Shown here piece after piece: positions 51,737-63,805 of a stretch of DNA of 64,000 bases. Origin of the DNA: Callaeas wilsoni (taxonomy: Eukaryota; Chordata; Aves; Passeriformes; Callaeidae). The stretch's first letter is position 1, and the number at the start of each line of letters is the position of its first letter. The stretch lies in contig VWPU01012714.1 of assembly GCA_013398955.1 (NCBI GenBank), forward strand, positions 124,001 through 188,000, read 5' to 3'. Below the pieces are notes generated by a model. It did not search any database. It worked only from the letters and a program-made list of their open reading frames with translations, and was not told the origin of the DNA. Position numbers and translations under genes: made by a program.

Positions 51737-52811
51737 TATACATTTTGGGTATGTACTGACAGCAGGGAAGAACAGATCCACGCAGGAAAATATTTATGGG
51801 GATAGGGAAGAGACATTTTTAAAGAGAAATAAGCTGCACAAAATCTGTAGTTACATTTAAATATTAGGCTAGCAGTCTGTGCCTCTATTGTAGTTCTCAT
51901 ATATTGCCTTTGCATTGCACAGAAACAGTCTAAATGTTATATATGTACTTTCAACTTATTTAAAGAATCAATGGTACCATTCCACATCCCTATATTAATC
52001 TTCTTGCAGGCAGTACTTGGATGACACCTTGCTGAAAATCCCACAAGAAGCTCCATTGTGGCAAGCAGCAATTAGACCCTGTGGCTCACACCTCTTCAAG
52101 AGTTAATCTCACTTCTGTGACCTGGTAAAGTTCATTATACAATTAAAATATTGTTTCATTACATGCCACTCCAGTCTTCTCCAACTCACTGTACAGTGCA
52201 AAGAGGAAAAAAGAGAGCAGAGGAGCAGGTCAGAAAGGGAAAGTTCAGGCAGTGCCATCACCCACAGGGAGCTGCTGAGAGCTCTCCCCTGCCTGCCCCT
52301 CTCTCCTGGGTAAGAAAGCAGGAATGGAAAGTGTGTCAGCAACCAGCTGTGCAACATGCCCTCGGCATAGCAGGGTGGCCACCCAGCTGCCCTATAAAGA
52401 TCTCCTGACAAATTTTGGGCTAAGGAACATGCTGGAAAGGAACAGGGAGAGCTGGGCAGATGGAGGAAATGGTGCTCTGCTTATTGGGCTGAGTGTGAAA
52501 GTGCTGCAAATTTTAAAAACTTCCATGTCTGTCTAAAAGCTGAGCTGTTCCCTGTGATCTCTGGAAGTGCTCACTTTGTCGTGACACCTCTCCGTGTCAA
52601 ATACTTCTTTTGTTTGAGCACCAGCTGCTATGGAGCTGTTTCTCCATCAGGTGAAATGGTCAAGGACACTCTTTCCAAAGAGATCTTCCCTGGTGTTTGG
52701 TGCAGCAAGGACACCCACCTGCTGTTGGTGCTGCCCTTGGCATTCAAACTGGGGAACATGGTATATCAGTACGCCAGTGTGCTGGCCGGGCCAGGAGAGC
52801 TGCAGCTTGTC

Positions 52812-53234
52812 CAGAGGTGCCCAACGCGAGAGGAGGACACTCTGTGGCACTGTGTGCCTCGCTGGCAGCTCCCTGGCCCGTGCGGTGGAAGGCACGGAGC
52901 CACGCGCGCCCGGGGCTTATGGATTGCCCAAGCGTAGCCAGAGATCAATGAGTGAGGCGGCCCTTCAGTCGGTATTCCAAGGGTTTATTGGAGAAACTCC
53001 CTCGAAGGGGTCCAAGCACGAAGAGAGTGAATTTCTGTTCGGATGCACTTAAAAGGGGTACAGAAAAGGAGGCGGGGATGACATAGCAATGACCTATAGG
53101 AAGAGGGGAATGGCGGGACAGGTCTGGTTACCTTTCCGTAGGAGATACAAGGGGTGTCTCTCCACTGTCAATCAGACAGACTGAGCCTACATCAGGTCAC
53201 AGGAATTCAATGGGAGAAGCCATCCTCACAGAGG
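52812..53234 (-). mobile_element. Solo LTR (ERVK-like) with 6-bp target-site duplication
   Basis: The LTR occupies 52818-53228 (411 bp). On the minus strand it starts TGAGGATGGC and ends GCGTTGGGCA. CAGAGG lies directly outside both ends (52812-52817 and 53229-53234), a 6-bp duplication typical of class II (ERVK/alpha-beta-like) elements. Near the 3' side on the minus strand is CCAATAAACCC (AATAAA at 52989-52984), the polyadenylation signal of the R region, and upstream of it a TTTTAAGTG that could be the core promoter. GC and CpG content is clearly higher than in the host intron, suggesting a young insertion. No internal retroviral sequence remains. Confidence 0.75.
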
Positions 53235-54855
53235 GGCATTTAACCTTTGGAGCCAGCCCACCAAACCTCTTTATCTGGGCTCTGTGGCCCCCTGGGCATT
53301 CCTGTGGTTGGTTCAGTCACCACAGCAGAACAGTGCAGCCTGTGGGCTCATGTTCATGGCTGCCCTATACGAGGATGCAATGGAGGAGGAGCGGAGGGTG
53401 ATCCACAGGGCATGTGCTCATCCTGCTGTTTTCCATAGGTTTCCCCCTAAGATTAGTCGAGAAGGACATGCATCTCCAGAAGGCATTTGAGGTGCTCAGT
53501 GGTCTCTCTTCATTAACTGGAGGTGGAGTAGAGGGCAACAGCACTCTGAACATGGGTGCTGGAGTCAGGGGCCTTGGTAAAACCAGGTTTAGAGGCAGAG
53601 ATATCTGTGGTTGTGTGGACTGTGAGTCCCAGATGGTTCCTGAAGACCGTTACTCACAAGTGATAAAATGCTAATTAATAAGGTGTTTGCAAGACAGAAC
53701 ACAACCAGAAGATTCTCCTGACTTATACTTGCACACAGTGTTTACAACGAAATGATGACATTTTCATTACAGCTTACTGTCTTAAGCAATTTGAACATCG
53801 AGGCTGCCTCAATGTGATCCCACAAATCTCCCTTATCCTGAGGTCTGGGAAGCATCTTAGTCTCAAGTTCACCAGTTTTTGCTGGTCTCTTCACTGTGAG
53901 TATAAAAAATGTGCAAAAAAATACTTAAAATAAAAAAGTAATTTTCGCCAAACATGAGTGTTTCAGTATTTAAGGTTTAAAGCATGAATAATTTAATATT
54001 ACTCTCTCTAGATGTTTCCCACATGCTGAATGTCCCATAGCAAGGTCCCCAACAGCTGAGAAACACAGCTGAATGAATTAGGAAATTATTCTGCCCTACT
54101 GTTTTCAAGCAGTGTGATTTTTATTCATTCAGAAAGTAAACAAAGTCAGAGAAGTTCATCATAGCTGTCAACCAGCCCTGCAGTATAATAATCTTTTTTA
54201 TAAGCCAGATCCTCAATTCATTGTAAAACCACATAGTCCTTCTGTTCACAGATAAACATCTGGTATTCTGTGTGTAAAATGTTATCCTGCTGTCAGACCC
54301 ACTATTACACTAGATAAAAATAAAAAATATGATCTCTTTTAACTGCTCTTTGATGTGAGCAAAGTTTAAACTGGTTGAAGTGCCTGAACACTAAGCATTT
54401 GTAGTGGTAACATTAACTCGCTTTTCAAAACAAATTTGTTCAACCAATTTCCTAATATATAAATAGTGATTCCTTTTAAGCTGTCCATAGATTAGGGAGG
54501 AATTAAGAGCAAACTACTGAGTGTTTTTAAGTCACTGGAAAAACTTCTGCTGGCTTTGCCTGAGCCAGATTCTCATCTTTATCTTAATATTTACAGCCCT
54601 CTGTACGTTCTTTGAATTGCAGACTAATTCCAATGAAGTACTTAATTTTATGCTTAACTTCAGTCCCACTACAGCTGATAGGACTCTGTAATTGTTTTAA
54701 ATTAAGCAGGCCCTTAATTATATTGCTGGATGAAGATCTCTTTAGACAACAAGTGCCATGTAATTACTACTTTGAAAAACCTGGGGATAAATGGTTTTGA
54801 AGCTGACTTCTCCAAATACTTACTAAGACTTAGCAAAAAAAAATTATATTTTTAC

Positions 54856-55009
54856 CTGAAGAGTTAGGTAATCAGCTAAAATCTGAAGAGGATGGTGTAA
54901 ATCAGACAATCCATTGATTATTGGGATCGTGGCTTCTTTGGCCATTAGGTCCAGATCATTATGGTTATAAACTCGAGCCAAGATTGCATTTGTCATGCTG
55001 GACAGCACC
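54856..55009 (-). CDS. OTC: OTC exon 5, HPLQ catalytic exon
   Basis: One hundred fifty-four bases: the last base of Arg129 and 51 full codons (residues 130-180). Acceptor CTCTAG, donor CAG|GTAAAA. It begins [14 protein letters not shown] and contains [13 protein letters not shown] and ADYLTLQ. His168 and Gln171 of the HPLQ motif bind carbamoyl phosphate and stabilise the transition state. Changes from human are conservative (HPIQ to HPLQ, LYHP to LHHP). This exon ends the carbamoyl-phosphate domain and enters the linker helix. Confidence 0.98.
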
Positions 55010-58000
55010 CTAGAGATGGCAGAAAATACTCAAGTCAAACATAATAAATATACCCCTGTTGCACTCTTCAGCATGCAACACATAAATATTAATGAGAAAT
55101 GGTAATGAATCAATATTTTTCAGCTATCTGAATAATTTATCACGCCTGCAGAACAGACTCAAATGTAGTCGTTTAAGAAGCTGCTAATAAGTAAGTTTCA
55201 CTTCCTAACACTACTATAGTAAGTAAATGAAAATTGCTGCTCTATTTTATGGTTTTTTTCTCTTTAGCATTTCATTGTAGATGGAACATCGATACATGTT
55301 AAGCTTTCTGAACTAAGATAAGAGATTGTGATACTGTAACATTTGAAGAATTTGATAACCTCAGAAGAGATAAGGTATATGAATTTTTCAGTCTTTTAGC
55401 AAAGAACAAATGTAGCATTGACTGACTATTACAGACTCTGCATGGTAGCCTGACTTTGTGAGGGTCAGCAACACAGATATGTCTTAGGTTACCACAATTG
55501 TTTACTGATCTTAATAAACACAGAAACAGAACAATCTGGGGTTGTTTGCCTGCTTTCTCCTACCTACACACCCGTGTGTTGACTTGCATGGTATCAGCAT
55601 TCAAGGAATGACCAAATTGCAAACTCATTATAAGGAAAGGGATTGCAGGAGCCCCTGTACCACTCTGGCATTAACCTCATTTGCTGAAGTGTGAAAGACA
55701 CAGAGATTAGCATAGTGGATTAGCATAGTATACTCTGAATTTTTTAGATAAATGAAATATGGATTGGACCTCTTAATTTCTCTCCATTTCTGTGTTTTAA
55801 TCAGGCCCTGAAGCCTGACTTTGAAGTAGAATTTTGTGTGTTTTCCTGTTATCTGAAATAGGACCCTAAAACAAAACAAGGGAGGACTGAATTAGAAGTG
55901 TATGGAAAAAATCCTTTCAGTATCTGCCTTCCTGATTAGCCATGACAAATTCTTGCGTCTCCTCTTGTGGAAATAAGGCTGTTAATATCATCATCAGCAA
56001 GGTCTCCTGATGAAGTCAGTAACAAGTATTTTCTACTGACACCAGACATTCCTCACACAAGCAAAGCTGGTATAAAATGTTACAAGATTGCCTGTAGAGC
56101 TCTCTCTGAAGGAAAGACTGTCAATAGCAGCTGCAAATGAAAAGGAGGAACTGAACAAGGTATTTACTGATTGCAAAGTACTGGAAGAGTTGCTGTTGGT
56201 GCTATTATTTCTTCTTAGCTCTCCAGTTCCTTTCTCTGGGGGAAACCCATTCTGTTCTGAACTAGTCATCAGGAATGTGATGCATGGTTTCTTTTGTTAG
56301 CCATCTCACCAGTGTCCATCCTAAACAAGACACAGCCAGTCCCCATCAGGCAAGGAAAAGGGGCAATCACACTGGGAAATTGCTCATTTTCCTTATACCT
56401 TTTTTTTCCTGTTAGGATGTCAGGATAGCTGATTTCTATTTGACACAGCTCATCCAGAAGTTAAAGAAGATGGTTCCTTCATAGGGTATGTCATTAGGGA
56501 AAATTCAGTCATAATCACCAGCTAGTGAAAACTGCTGGACTTTCATCTTTAGTCTGTTGAAAGTAGATATCAGACTTATTAGACACCTACCAGTAAGACA
56601 TCAGACAGTCCTTCTGCCAGCATTTCTAGATGTCATATTTTACAGTAGGAAAATCACCTGTAAACTGGCTTTATTTTTTGTGAAATCAAAATAAAACTAA
56701 ACTTGGGGGAAAAAAACCCACAAATAAATAACCCTCCCCTGGAAGTCTCTGATTACAGGGGAATGATTAAGTCTCCAGTAATTGAATCAGTTTAAAGGAA
56801 ATCCTGTAGCCTGGAATTGCATGGGAAAAAAGGTCCTGGATAGGCAAGAGTGAAGTTTTATCAAAGGTGACATTTTGCTAGCTGAGGTGCTGTAAGTGCA
56901 GGCTCATCGGGTGGCTGCATTTAAGGTTCTTATTTTATCGACCACTAGGTCTTTTTCTCTTTTCATTCTTTTGCAAAACTGTAAGACTATGAACTTCAAA
57001 ATCCCCGAGCCTGGAATTTTGTTATGTTAGAGTACCGAGTACATTGGAATGCTGCATATCTCTCTTTTCAAAGTAATTTTTAGTCCTACAGAGAGAACCT
57101 GAATTTCTTCCTCAACTGTATCCTCTGAGTCATCCAAAATTAAACACAGCCTTTTTTGTACTGCAGACCTCTGAATTTGAAAATGGGTAATTTTGTATGT
57201 TTCATATATTTTGTATAGAATACTGCTAGGCAAGGTAGTTTTGCTTTTGTTTTGAAAGTTTATATCCTTTCAAAAGCTTTAAACTTCTGACAAGACTATT
57301 TCACTTTCACTCATAGTCTCACAGGGACATGCAGTGGATGTGTTCTCAGCAAAGTAAAACCGTTCCCCATAAATGCAGAGATTAATGCCCTAATAATTCC
57401 AGTGGACTGGTAAAATCATCCTATGAGTTCTTCATAGGGCTGCCACTGAACCTTATGGCCACTGAGCTTTAGTGATGCCCAGTGGAACTGCTCTACAGTG
57501 GGAAATACAGACACACTACTTATATTTCATTTCAGGTAATATATCAGACATGTTAAACAGCACTGAAAGGCTTAGAGCTCCTTAATGGGCGGTAACTTTT
57601 TGCCACTGTGTCAGCGTAAATGTAAATGTCTTGTGAAGCATGGAGGAGCTGATTTATGAGCAGGTAATAAGTCACTAAAAATATGTTCACAGCAGCAATG
57701 CTTTCAACCCATACCTGCAGCAGTTCTAATAAAAACTGTGACTTTTATAGATCTGTGCCCCTTTCGCTTTAGGTCTCAATCTCAAGTACTTCAAAGGCCT
57801 TCAGAGCCCCAGACACACGGCTGTAAATATTTGAAATATCCTCTGGGTCTACTACAGGCGTTCTTTTTTTGTTCTTATATTAAGTGAATGAGGCTGGGAT
57901 GTCATCTTTCATTCACAAGAAACACCAAGGAATTAAGACTACAGTTGTTCTTTTGGGTAAACTGCTCAGCCTTGATTATCCAGTCAGTAGTATTTCTGCT

Positions 58001-58621
58001 AATGAGAGCAGGAGTGGAGAAGAGCATGTGGGACTCTGTAAGGATTTGGAAAAACCCCCTGTCCACTGCAGCAGGTGAGCACCGTGACTCAGCAGAGGAG
58101 CAAAATCCCCAGGTCAGAGTCATAAATAGGAACTTGTCCTGAAAGAGCAAGTGGTCATAGAGAAAAGGGGGCTGAAGCCTTGCTGGAGAAGTGGGTATTG
58201 TAGGAACGTTATCCATGGAATGGAGACTCCTTCAGAACAGCTGGAAGATTTGCTTGCCTCTATATATTGCCTTGTTTCTTGTAGTTTATTTTCTGCCTTT
58301 TGCCTTTTTTGCTTGTGCAAACAAAGGCCATTCAGGACTTTTGTAAACAAAAGATTTAATGTTCCTTTACTGTCCCATTTGGGAAGAAGAAGAAATGAAA
58401 ACTGTCCTATACAAAGCACATCTGTTTTTGTGTCAGAACACACCTGGATTTGCTGTAGGGTTGGCATCTGAATGGCAGAGAGGCTCCAGGTGACAGTCCT
58501 GCGTGGCTGGTGGGACAATGCTTGGATGGGTAAGTGCTTTGGAAGGGCCCTGACTGCATCCTTCCCTTTCCTGAAGGTTTGGCTGCAGGGGCTCACAGCC
58601 AGGTTGCAATAGTGCAGATGA

Positions 58622-59066
58622 GGGCTGCGAGGTGATTAGAGGGATGGAGCACCTCTCCTACAGGGAAAGGCTGAGAGAACTGGCATTATTCAGCCTGGAA
58701 AAGAGAAGGCTCCCGACAGACCTAGTTGCAGCCTTCCAGTACCTGAACGGAGCCTACAAGAAATAATGGAGAGAGACTATTTACAAGGGCCTGGAGTGAC
58801 AGGACAGGGGGAATGGCTTCAAACTGACAGAGAGTAGGTTTAGATTGGATACTAGGAAAAAATTCTTTACTGTGAGGGTGGTGAGGCCCTGGCACAGGTT
58901 GCCCAGGAAAGCTGTGGATGCCCCATCCCTGGCAGTGTTCAGTACCAGGCTGGATGGGGCTCTGAGAAACCTGGTCTAGTGAAAGGTATCCCTGTCCATT
59001 ACAGAGGGGTTGCAAGTAGATGATATTTAAAGCCTTTTCCAACACAAAATATTCTATGATTCTATT
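58622..59066 (+). mobile_element. CR1 LINE, 5'-truncated, about 445 bp
   Basis: In plus orientation the segment reads GATTAGAGGGATGGAGCACC, AAAGGCTGAGAGAACTGGCA, TTCAGCCTGGAAAAGAGAAG, GCCTTCCAGTACCTGAACGG, TGTGAGGGTGGTGAGGCCCT, GCACAGGTTGCCCAGGAAAG, and a TTTAAAGCCTTTTCCAACAC segment. It ends ATATTCTATGATTCTATTG. This is the untranslated 3' region of a bird CR1. It lies in OTC intron 4, opposite in direction to the gene. Confidence 0.95.
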
Positions 59067-60118
59067 GTTGCAGCTCACTTGGATACCAGCAGAGTTATGT
59101 ATCTAGCAGAGAGTGAAATACTTTCAAGCATCAAGGGACTGAGATTTTTACTTTCTACCATCAACACCCATATGTCTTCCACTTCAGTGATAAAAAAACA
59201 AGGAAGGAAAATTTAAAATGTTCAAATGTTTGATCTTTTTTCTTAAATTTTCCTTGGATTTCATAATGGAGAACAGCAACACAGTTCTCAAACAGTCTCT
59301 CCCAGTGACTGAAAACTGTAATATTTAGCAGAGGCAATGGAACTCATCTGCCTGATTGCATATTTTGAATTGAGTCTGATGAGCTTGACACTGCATATCT
59401 TTCACCAGAACAAAAAGAACCACTCAGACACTGCTAACCTTCCAACAGCTGGGCCTGACTGAATCGACCTCACGCTGCAAAAGGGCTGCCTAGAAATCAG
59501 GATAAAGCTAAGGCTGGATGAAGCTTTAATCGTTGGACTGCTATGGAAAACAGCAGGAGAACCTGCAAAACATGACCTCATGTTCTGCCAGCTTTCTGCA
59601 ACCTCAGAGCCAGTCCACTGGAGAAAAACTCCGAGCTCAGGTCCTCCCTGCCACAGCAATGGACACAGGCTGCTACCATCCCTGCATGCATGTGGGACTG
59701 GGCATGAGTGATGCCAGTAAGAGAAGGGAGCCAAGCCCAGCCTCCACAGCAGTCCTGGCAGAGGGTACAGCTGTGAAGGAGGGTGCAGGAAATCTGAAAC
59801 TGGCTACAAAGTGTTGGTCCAATTTCGTGCTGCTGAAATAGGGGTGTTAGAGAGGCCCTCAGTGCCACTCTGTCATTGCAGGGAGGCTAAATACAGCAGG
59901 CTAAGGCCCGCCAGCAGCTGGCCTAGCTAATATAAATGATGTCTTTGCTTTTTGATTTTGCTCCCAGAGCAGCAGAACCAGAAGGTTCAAGTCTTGTTAG
60001 AATATATGTGCTGTCATCAGTGGAGTTACACGACTACCGAGGTTCATAAAATGGTTCCATTTGTAAATGTAACCCTAATTAACACTCTATATGCCAAAAT
60101 AATTCTCAGTGTGGGAAG

Positions 60119-60260
60119 TGTGCCAGTTTGGACACAAATTTAAGAGGAAACAACCCGAAAAGGGCGTCTCTCTCTCCTCTCCTGCCTGCCAGGCAATCAA
60201 GTCCTGGCAGCCCCTCCCTGCCACAGGGAGCTTGAGTGGATGGAGTAAAGGTTTACTGAG
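60119..60260 (+). mobile_element. Interspersed repeat, LTR-like fragment (copy 2)
   Basis: The first 20 bases, TGTGCCAGTTTGGACACAAA, are identical to those at 2121. A GAGGAAACA run and a CTCTCTCCTCTC stretch follow in both, suggesting one family with an internal deletion in this copy. No target duplication was found. The right-hand end is a guess. Confidence 0.5.
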
Positions 60261-60418
60261 CAACAGATTCTGTGAGCTGATCTGTAAATATTTAAGAAAT
60301 TTGGACTACCTTCTTACAATTTGCAGAAAGAAAATACTAGCTTCCAAAATTCTGCAAGACAGGTTTCAGCCCAATCAATTACCAAATACGGTGTTCAATC
60401 GAGTGACATTTTACCAAC

Positions 60419-60506
60419 CTTGCTGTATCTGTGAGACTCTCATTAGTGCCCAGATGTATGTCTTGTGTTGTAAGGAAGGAAGGATGTCCTCCAAGTAGAG
60501 CAAATC
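60419..60506 (-). CDS. OTC: OTC exon 4
   Basis: Eighty-eight bases: two bases finishing Gly100, 28 codons from Phe101 to Ala128, and AG of Arg129. The acceptor is ATTATAG and the donor AAG|GTTGGT. It begins [19 protein letters not shown] and ends NESLTDTA(R), with Ser for human Cys109 and Thr for Val at residue 120. His117 of the QDIHLG segment contributes to the carbamoyl-phosphate pocket. This is the first OTC exon in the window in gene order. Confidence 0.97.
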
Positions 60507-61923
60507 CTATAATGAGGAAAAATTTTAACAAAAAGAGAAATTAAGCACCAACATCTTATATTTACAGGCAAAATTCAAAATCTTCTCGATGTAAAACACA
60601 TTTATAGAAATAAAAGTAGAACTCAGAAGGACATCCAAATGTTAAAATAATTAGCATCTGATACACAAAAGTTCAAATATATGTGCTTTGAAATGAACCC
60701 ACTCAAATGTATGCCTTACTGAAACCCTTAGCCATGAGTTCTGATCTGTGACCACAGGAACAGTCATTCAAGCTCCAAGGCTACACATTGCCACAAGCAT
60801 CACTGTGGCTCCCTGGTAAAAGCCAGGTAATCCATTCATCATGCTGCATTTCTACTTCAAGGAACTTTGCATCTTACAAGGGCCATCCGAGTCACCAGGT
60901 GTAATTCCACATCCTTGCAAGTGTCTACATTATCTTTCATGTAAAGTCACTCAGACAGAAAACCCTAAGCGTCCTCACACACTGTATCAAACTTGAATTT
61001 GGTTTCAAATGGCCAAGTGGCTTAAAAATGATAATGTGAGAGAGAGAAAAGGAATGATCTCAGGCCTTGCCAGCATCCCTCTACCCTGCAATAGTTAGGA
61101 ATTTACAAGGAGGTCCAAAGAAGTGGATGGATTAGGTGTGAAGAGTAAAATCCATACCTGAGCAGGAAACCATGGAAAGACTTGAGCATCATTCAAAAAT
61201 AAAAAACACTTTGGGGAACTTCAAAGGTGTCTGAGCAGTGTTTTGGATGAAGACAAATTACATGTTCAGGGCAACTCTCAGGTTCTCTCCTACCTTATTT
61301 TAGTTGCACCACCAGTAGAAAGTTATCACAAACAACCGTCTGACACAGACAGGGAAGAAAACAGCTTCTTTTCGTTAACATCTGAGTCTCCCTGCCTGTG
61401 CCTGGCTTAAGTCTAAAGCCTCTTTCTACTGAATCTGAGTGTAAAGTCCCTCATGGCCACACACTGGGAGGATGGGGCTGTTTTATGGAGTGTCACAGAT
61501 TGTTTAGAATAAGCCTAGCACAGGACACAGGGTCCCACAGTTGAGGATGTAAAAAATGTAGGTTTTGCACTGGGCTGTACGTAGCATTTTCTGTGTGCTG
61601 GTGAAGATTTTCCACATAACAACTCCCTTCTAGCTCAGAAATTTCCTGCAGGCAGATTCTGCCCTGTCACTAGCATTTATGATGGAGGAAATTTCCAGAG
61701 AATCTTAGTGTGGACAAACCAGCCTTGTTGAGACAACACTGTGGGGGCGCGAGCATTTTATTGTGACAAAAATCTAGAAAGAAGCCCGTCTTTATATTTA
61801 TATTGCCAGGAAGAGGAAAGCTGCATACAGCACAGAAGAGTAGAGACACCCATGGTGTTTACCAAACTGTGATGTCTTGGAGATGTTGATGAATTTCGTG
61901 CTGTTAGAAAAAGAAATGTTTTT

Positions 61924-61970
61924 AAAAAAAAAAAAAAGAAAGAAAAAAAAAGGGAAAAGGAAGAAAAAAA
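61924..61970. repeat. A-rich polypurine tract
   Basis: Forty-seven bases with only A and G, mostly A. Simple sequence; no attached retroposon was recognised. Confidence 0.85.
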
Positions 61971-63805
61971 CTAGGAGAAAAGGTCAAAAGCTGCTCAGGT
62001 TGGCTGTATCCATTAGATGGCACTGCTGACAGATTCAGCACTGCAGCTTCAGCACGGTGGTTGTACAGGTCTGCCACAGATTACAAACTTCATCCCACAG
62101 CTACTCTTCAAAAGAAGATGAAATCAGGAATGAACACTGAAGCCTTCCCCAGATAAAACCAGCAGGCACAGGCAGCAGGCCTGGGCCCCACAACTGGGCT
62201 CCTTACACAGAGCAACCCTTGTTAACTTCCATCTCATGCCAGCAGCAGGGTTGTGGTGAGGTCTTCCACTTTGCATCAGTTCAGCCAGTCTCTAGCGTTT
62301 AAAATACAATAGATAAAAATTGTAATTTCTGGCAAATAATTGTCTTTGGACTGTCTCAATTTCCTTAAATGTCAGGTTAAAAGTAATGATGCTCCAGGTC
62401 CCATCTGAAGGGCAAATTTCTGCTTCCCATAGTCAGTGTACACTCATTTTATTAATGAGCCCTTTCTAATTGCTTGTTGTTTTCATTAAGGATTGCTCCA
62501 AATCTCAACAATATTGCAAGTCAGACACAGCAAACTTTTAAGAATGAAGCATCATTTATTCTACTATTTTTCATCTCCCCTCTGCAGCTCAGACACAAAC
62601 ACTGTATTTAGAGGACAGTGTATGCAAACTACACATTACAGCCTGTTTATTCAGTGCAAGTTTTTAAGTCAAGACCTCAAGGATGAATTGTCATTGGCAG
62701 TAACTTTTCCTTCCCAAATTCTTGTGGATTTTTTTGGAGTCATATACAATTATGTCAACAATTTATTCCTGCAAGTTTCACATAGTACAGCAGCTCTGCA
62801 TTTTAGGATTCTAAATGCATACACTTTGGTGGATGATTCACGGTCCAGGCAGGCTCCAGTGGACATGTTCTGTTTTCTATAAATGATGCACAGGTAAAAA
62901 AATGGGAATCTGAACATTTATTCAGAATTGCCAGACGTCAGGCAGCCCAGTCAGAGCTGCCACCTGGAGTCTGTGTACACAGCAGAGCCCTGATGTGTTG
63001 GGCTTTCTGCTCATGACCTGGCCATCTGTGCAGGGCCTGGGAACATATTTCCATCCAAAATTCCATCTGGAAATACAGGAGCTCTATGCTCTAGCTTTGT
63101 ATATAACTGAGGAGACAGAATCTTTCCTTCAGATTCTTTCATCCAGACTACCAGTAGAAAGTGAAAAAAATGATGACTTTTGAAGGTATGCAGGCACCAA
63201 TTCAGCAGATAAACACTGGAGTGCTGTGTTAAACTGGGAGATCTAATCCTCTTTGCTGTCACAACCTGGTCATATCCAAAGCCACTTGCTAAATATTTAT
63301 ATGAATCGTGGTATCTTCAACAAACTACTAAATGTTCATACTACAAATCCCAAATAGATTATTACCTCATATCCACATTTCTCACTACTGTTAGTTTTCA
63401 AAATACACAGTTTCGTGCCTCATGCTGTGGCACATTATTGACCTCACTTATGCAGACTCTTTCAGACAGGACATGAGTGAAATCTTCATCCCAGACTGTC
63501 CCTGCTGCATAGGGCAAGGGGGCCAAAATGAATCCTGTGGTTCACATGTTGGCTGCACAGTTGTGGGGCTGTCACCAGGAGACACAGAGAGTCATCTTCT
63601 CAAACTCAAAGGAAGGACTTTTTTCACAATTTCAAGACATATGGATTTGCATTTATTAATTTCCTCATTGCCTGCCGGGACTTACAAAACAGAAAGTATT
63701 TTTCCATTTAGACTGATAACAAAGAACTCTCCTAGCTCGCAATTACAGAATATTCCTAAAGCAGAAGCTAAAAACTGATAAGAAGTTTTTAAAAGTTTTT
63801 TTAAG

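Larger units (their letters stand above)
47313..54855 (-). other. OTC: OTC intron 5
   Basis: A 7.5-kb intron, donor GTAAAA at 54855 and acceptor GCAG before 47312. It contains a solo LTR with target duplication (52812-53234), an undetermined base flanked by a duplicated sequence (50395-50495), and an A17 run (51720-51736). Open frames of 120-140 residues around 52554-53050 partly overlap the LTR and match no family that I know. Confidence 0.9.
55010..60418 (-). other. OTC: OTC intron 4
   Basis: A 5.4-kb intron with an unusual GTTGGT donor at 60418 and a CTCTAG acceptor. It contains a CR1 fragment antisense to the gene (58622-59066) and a TGTGCCAG-type repeat (60119 onward) only about 0.2 kb from exon 4. 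Confidence 0.9.

Noticed and set aside
52554..53052. Overlapping frames of 127 and 140 residues in OTC intron 5
   Set aside because: They overlap each other in different registers, run partly into the solo LTR, and match no protein family I recognise.
53284..53490. A 68-residue frame with an EEERRVIHR-like segment, considered as a processed pseudogene
   Set aside because: No parent gene could be recognised, and there is no poly-A tail or target duplication around it.
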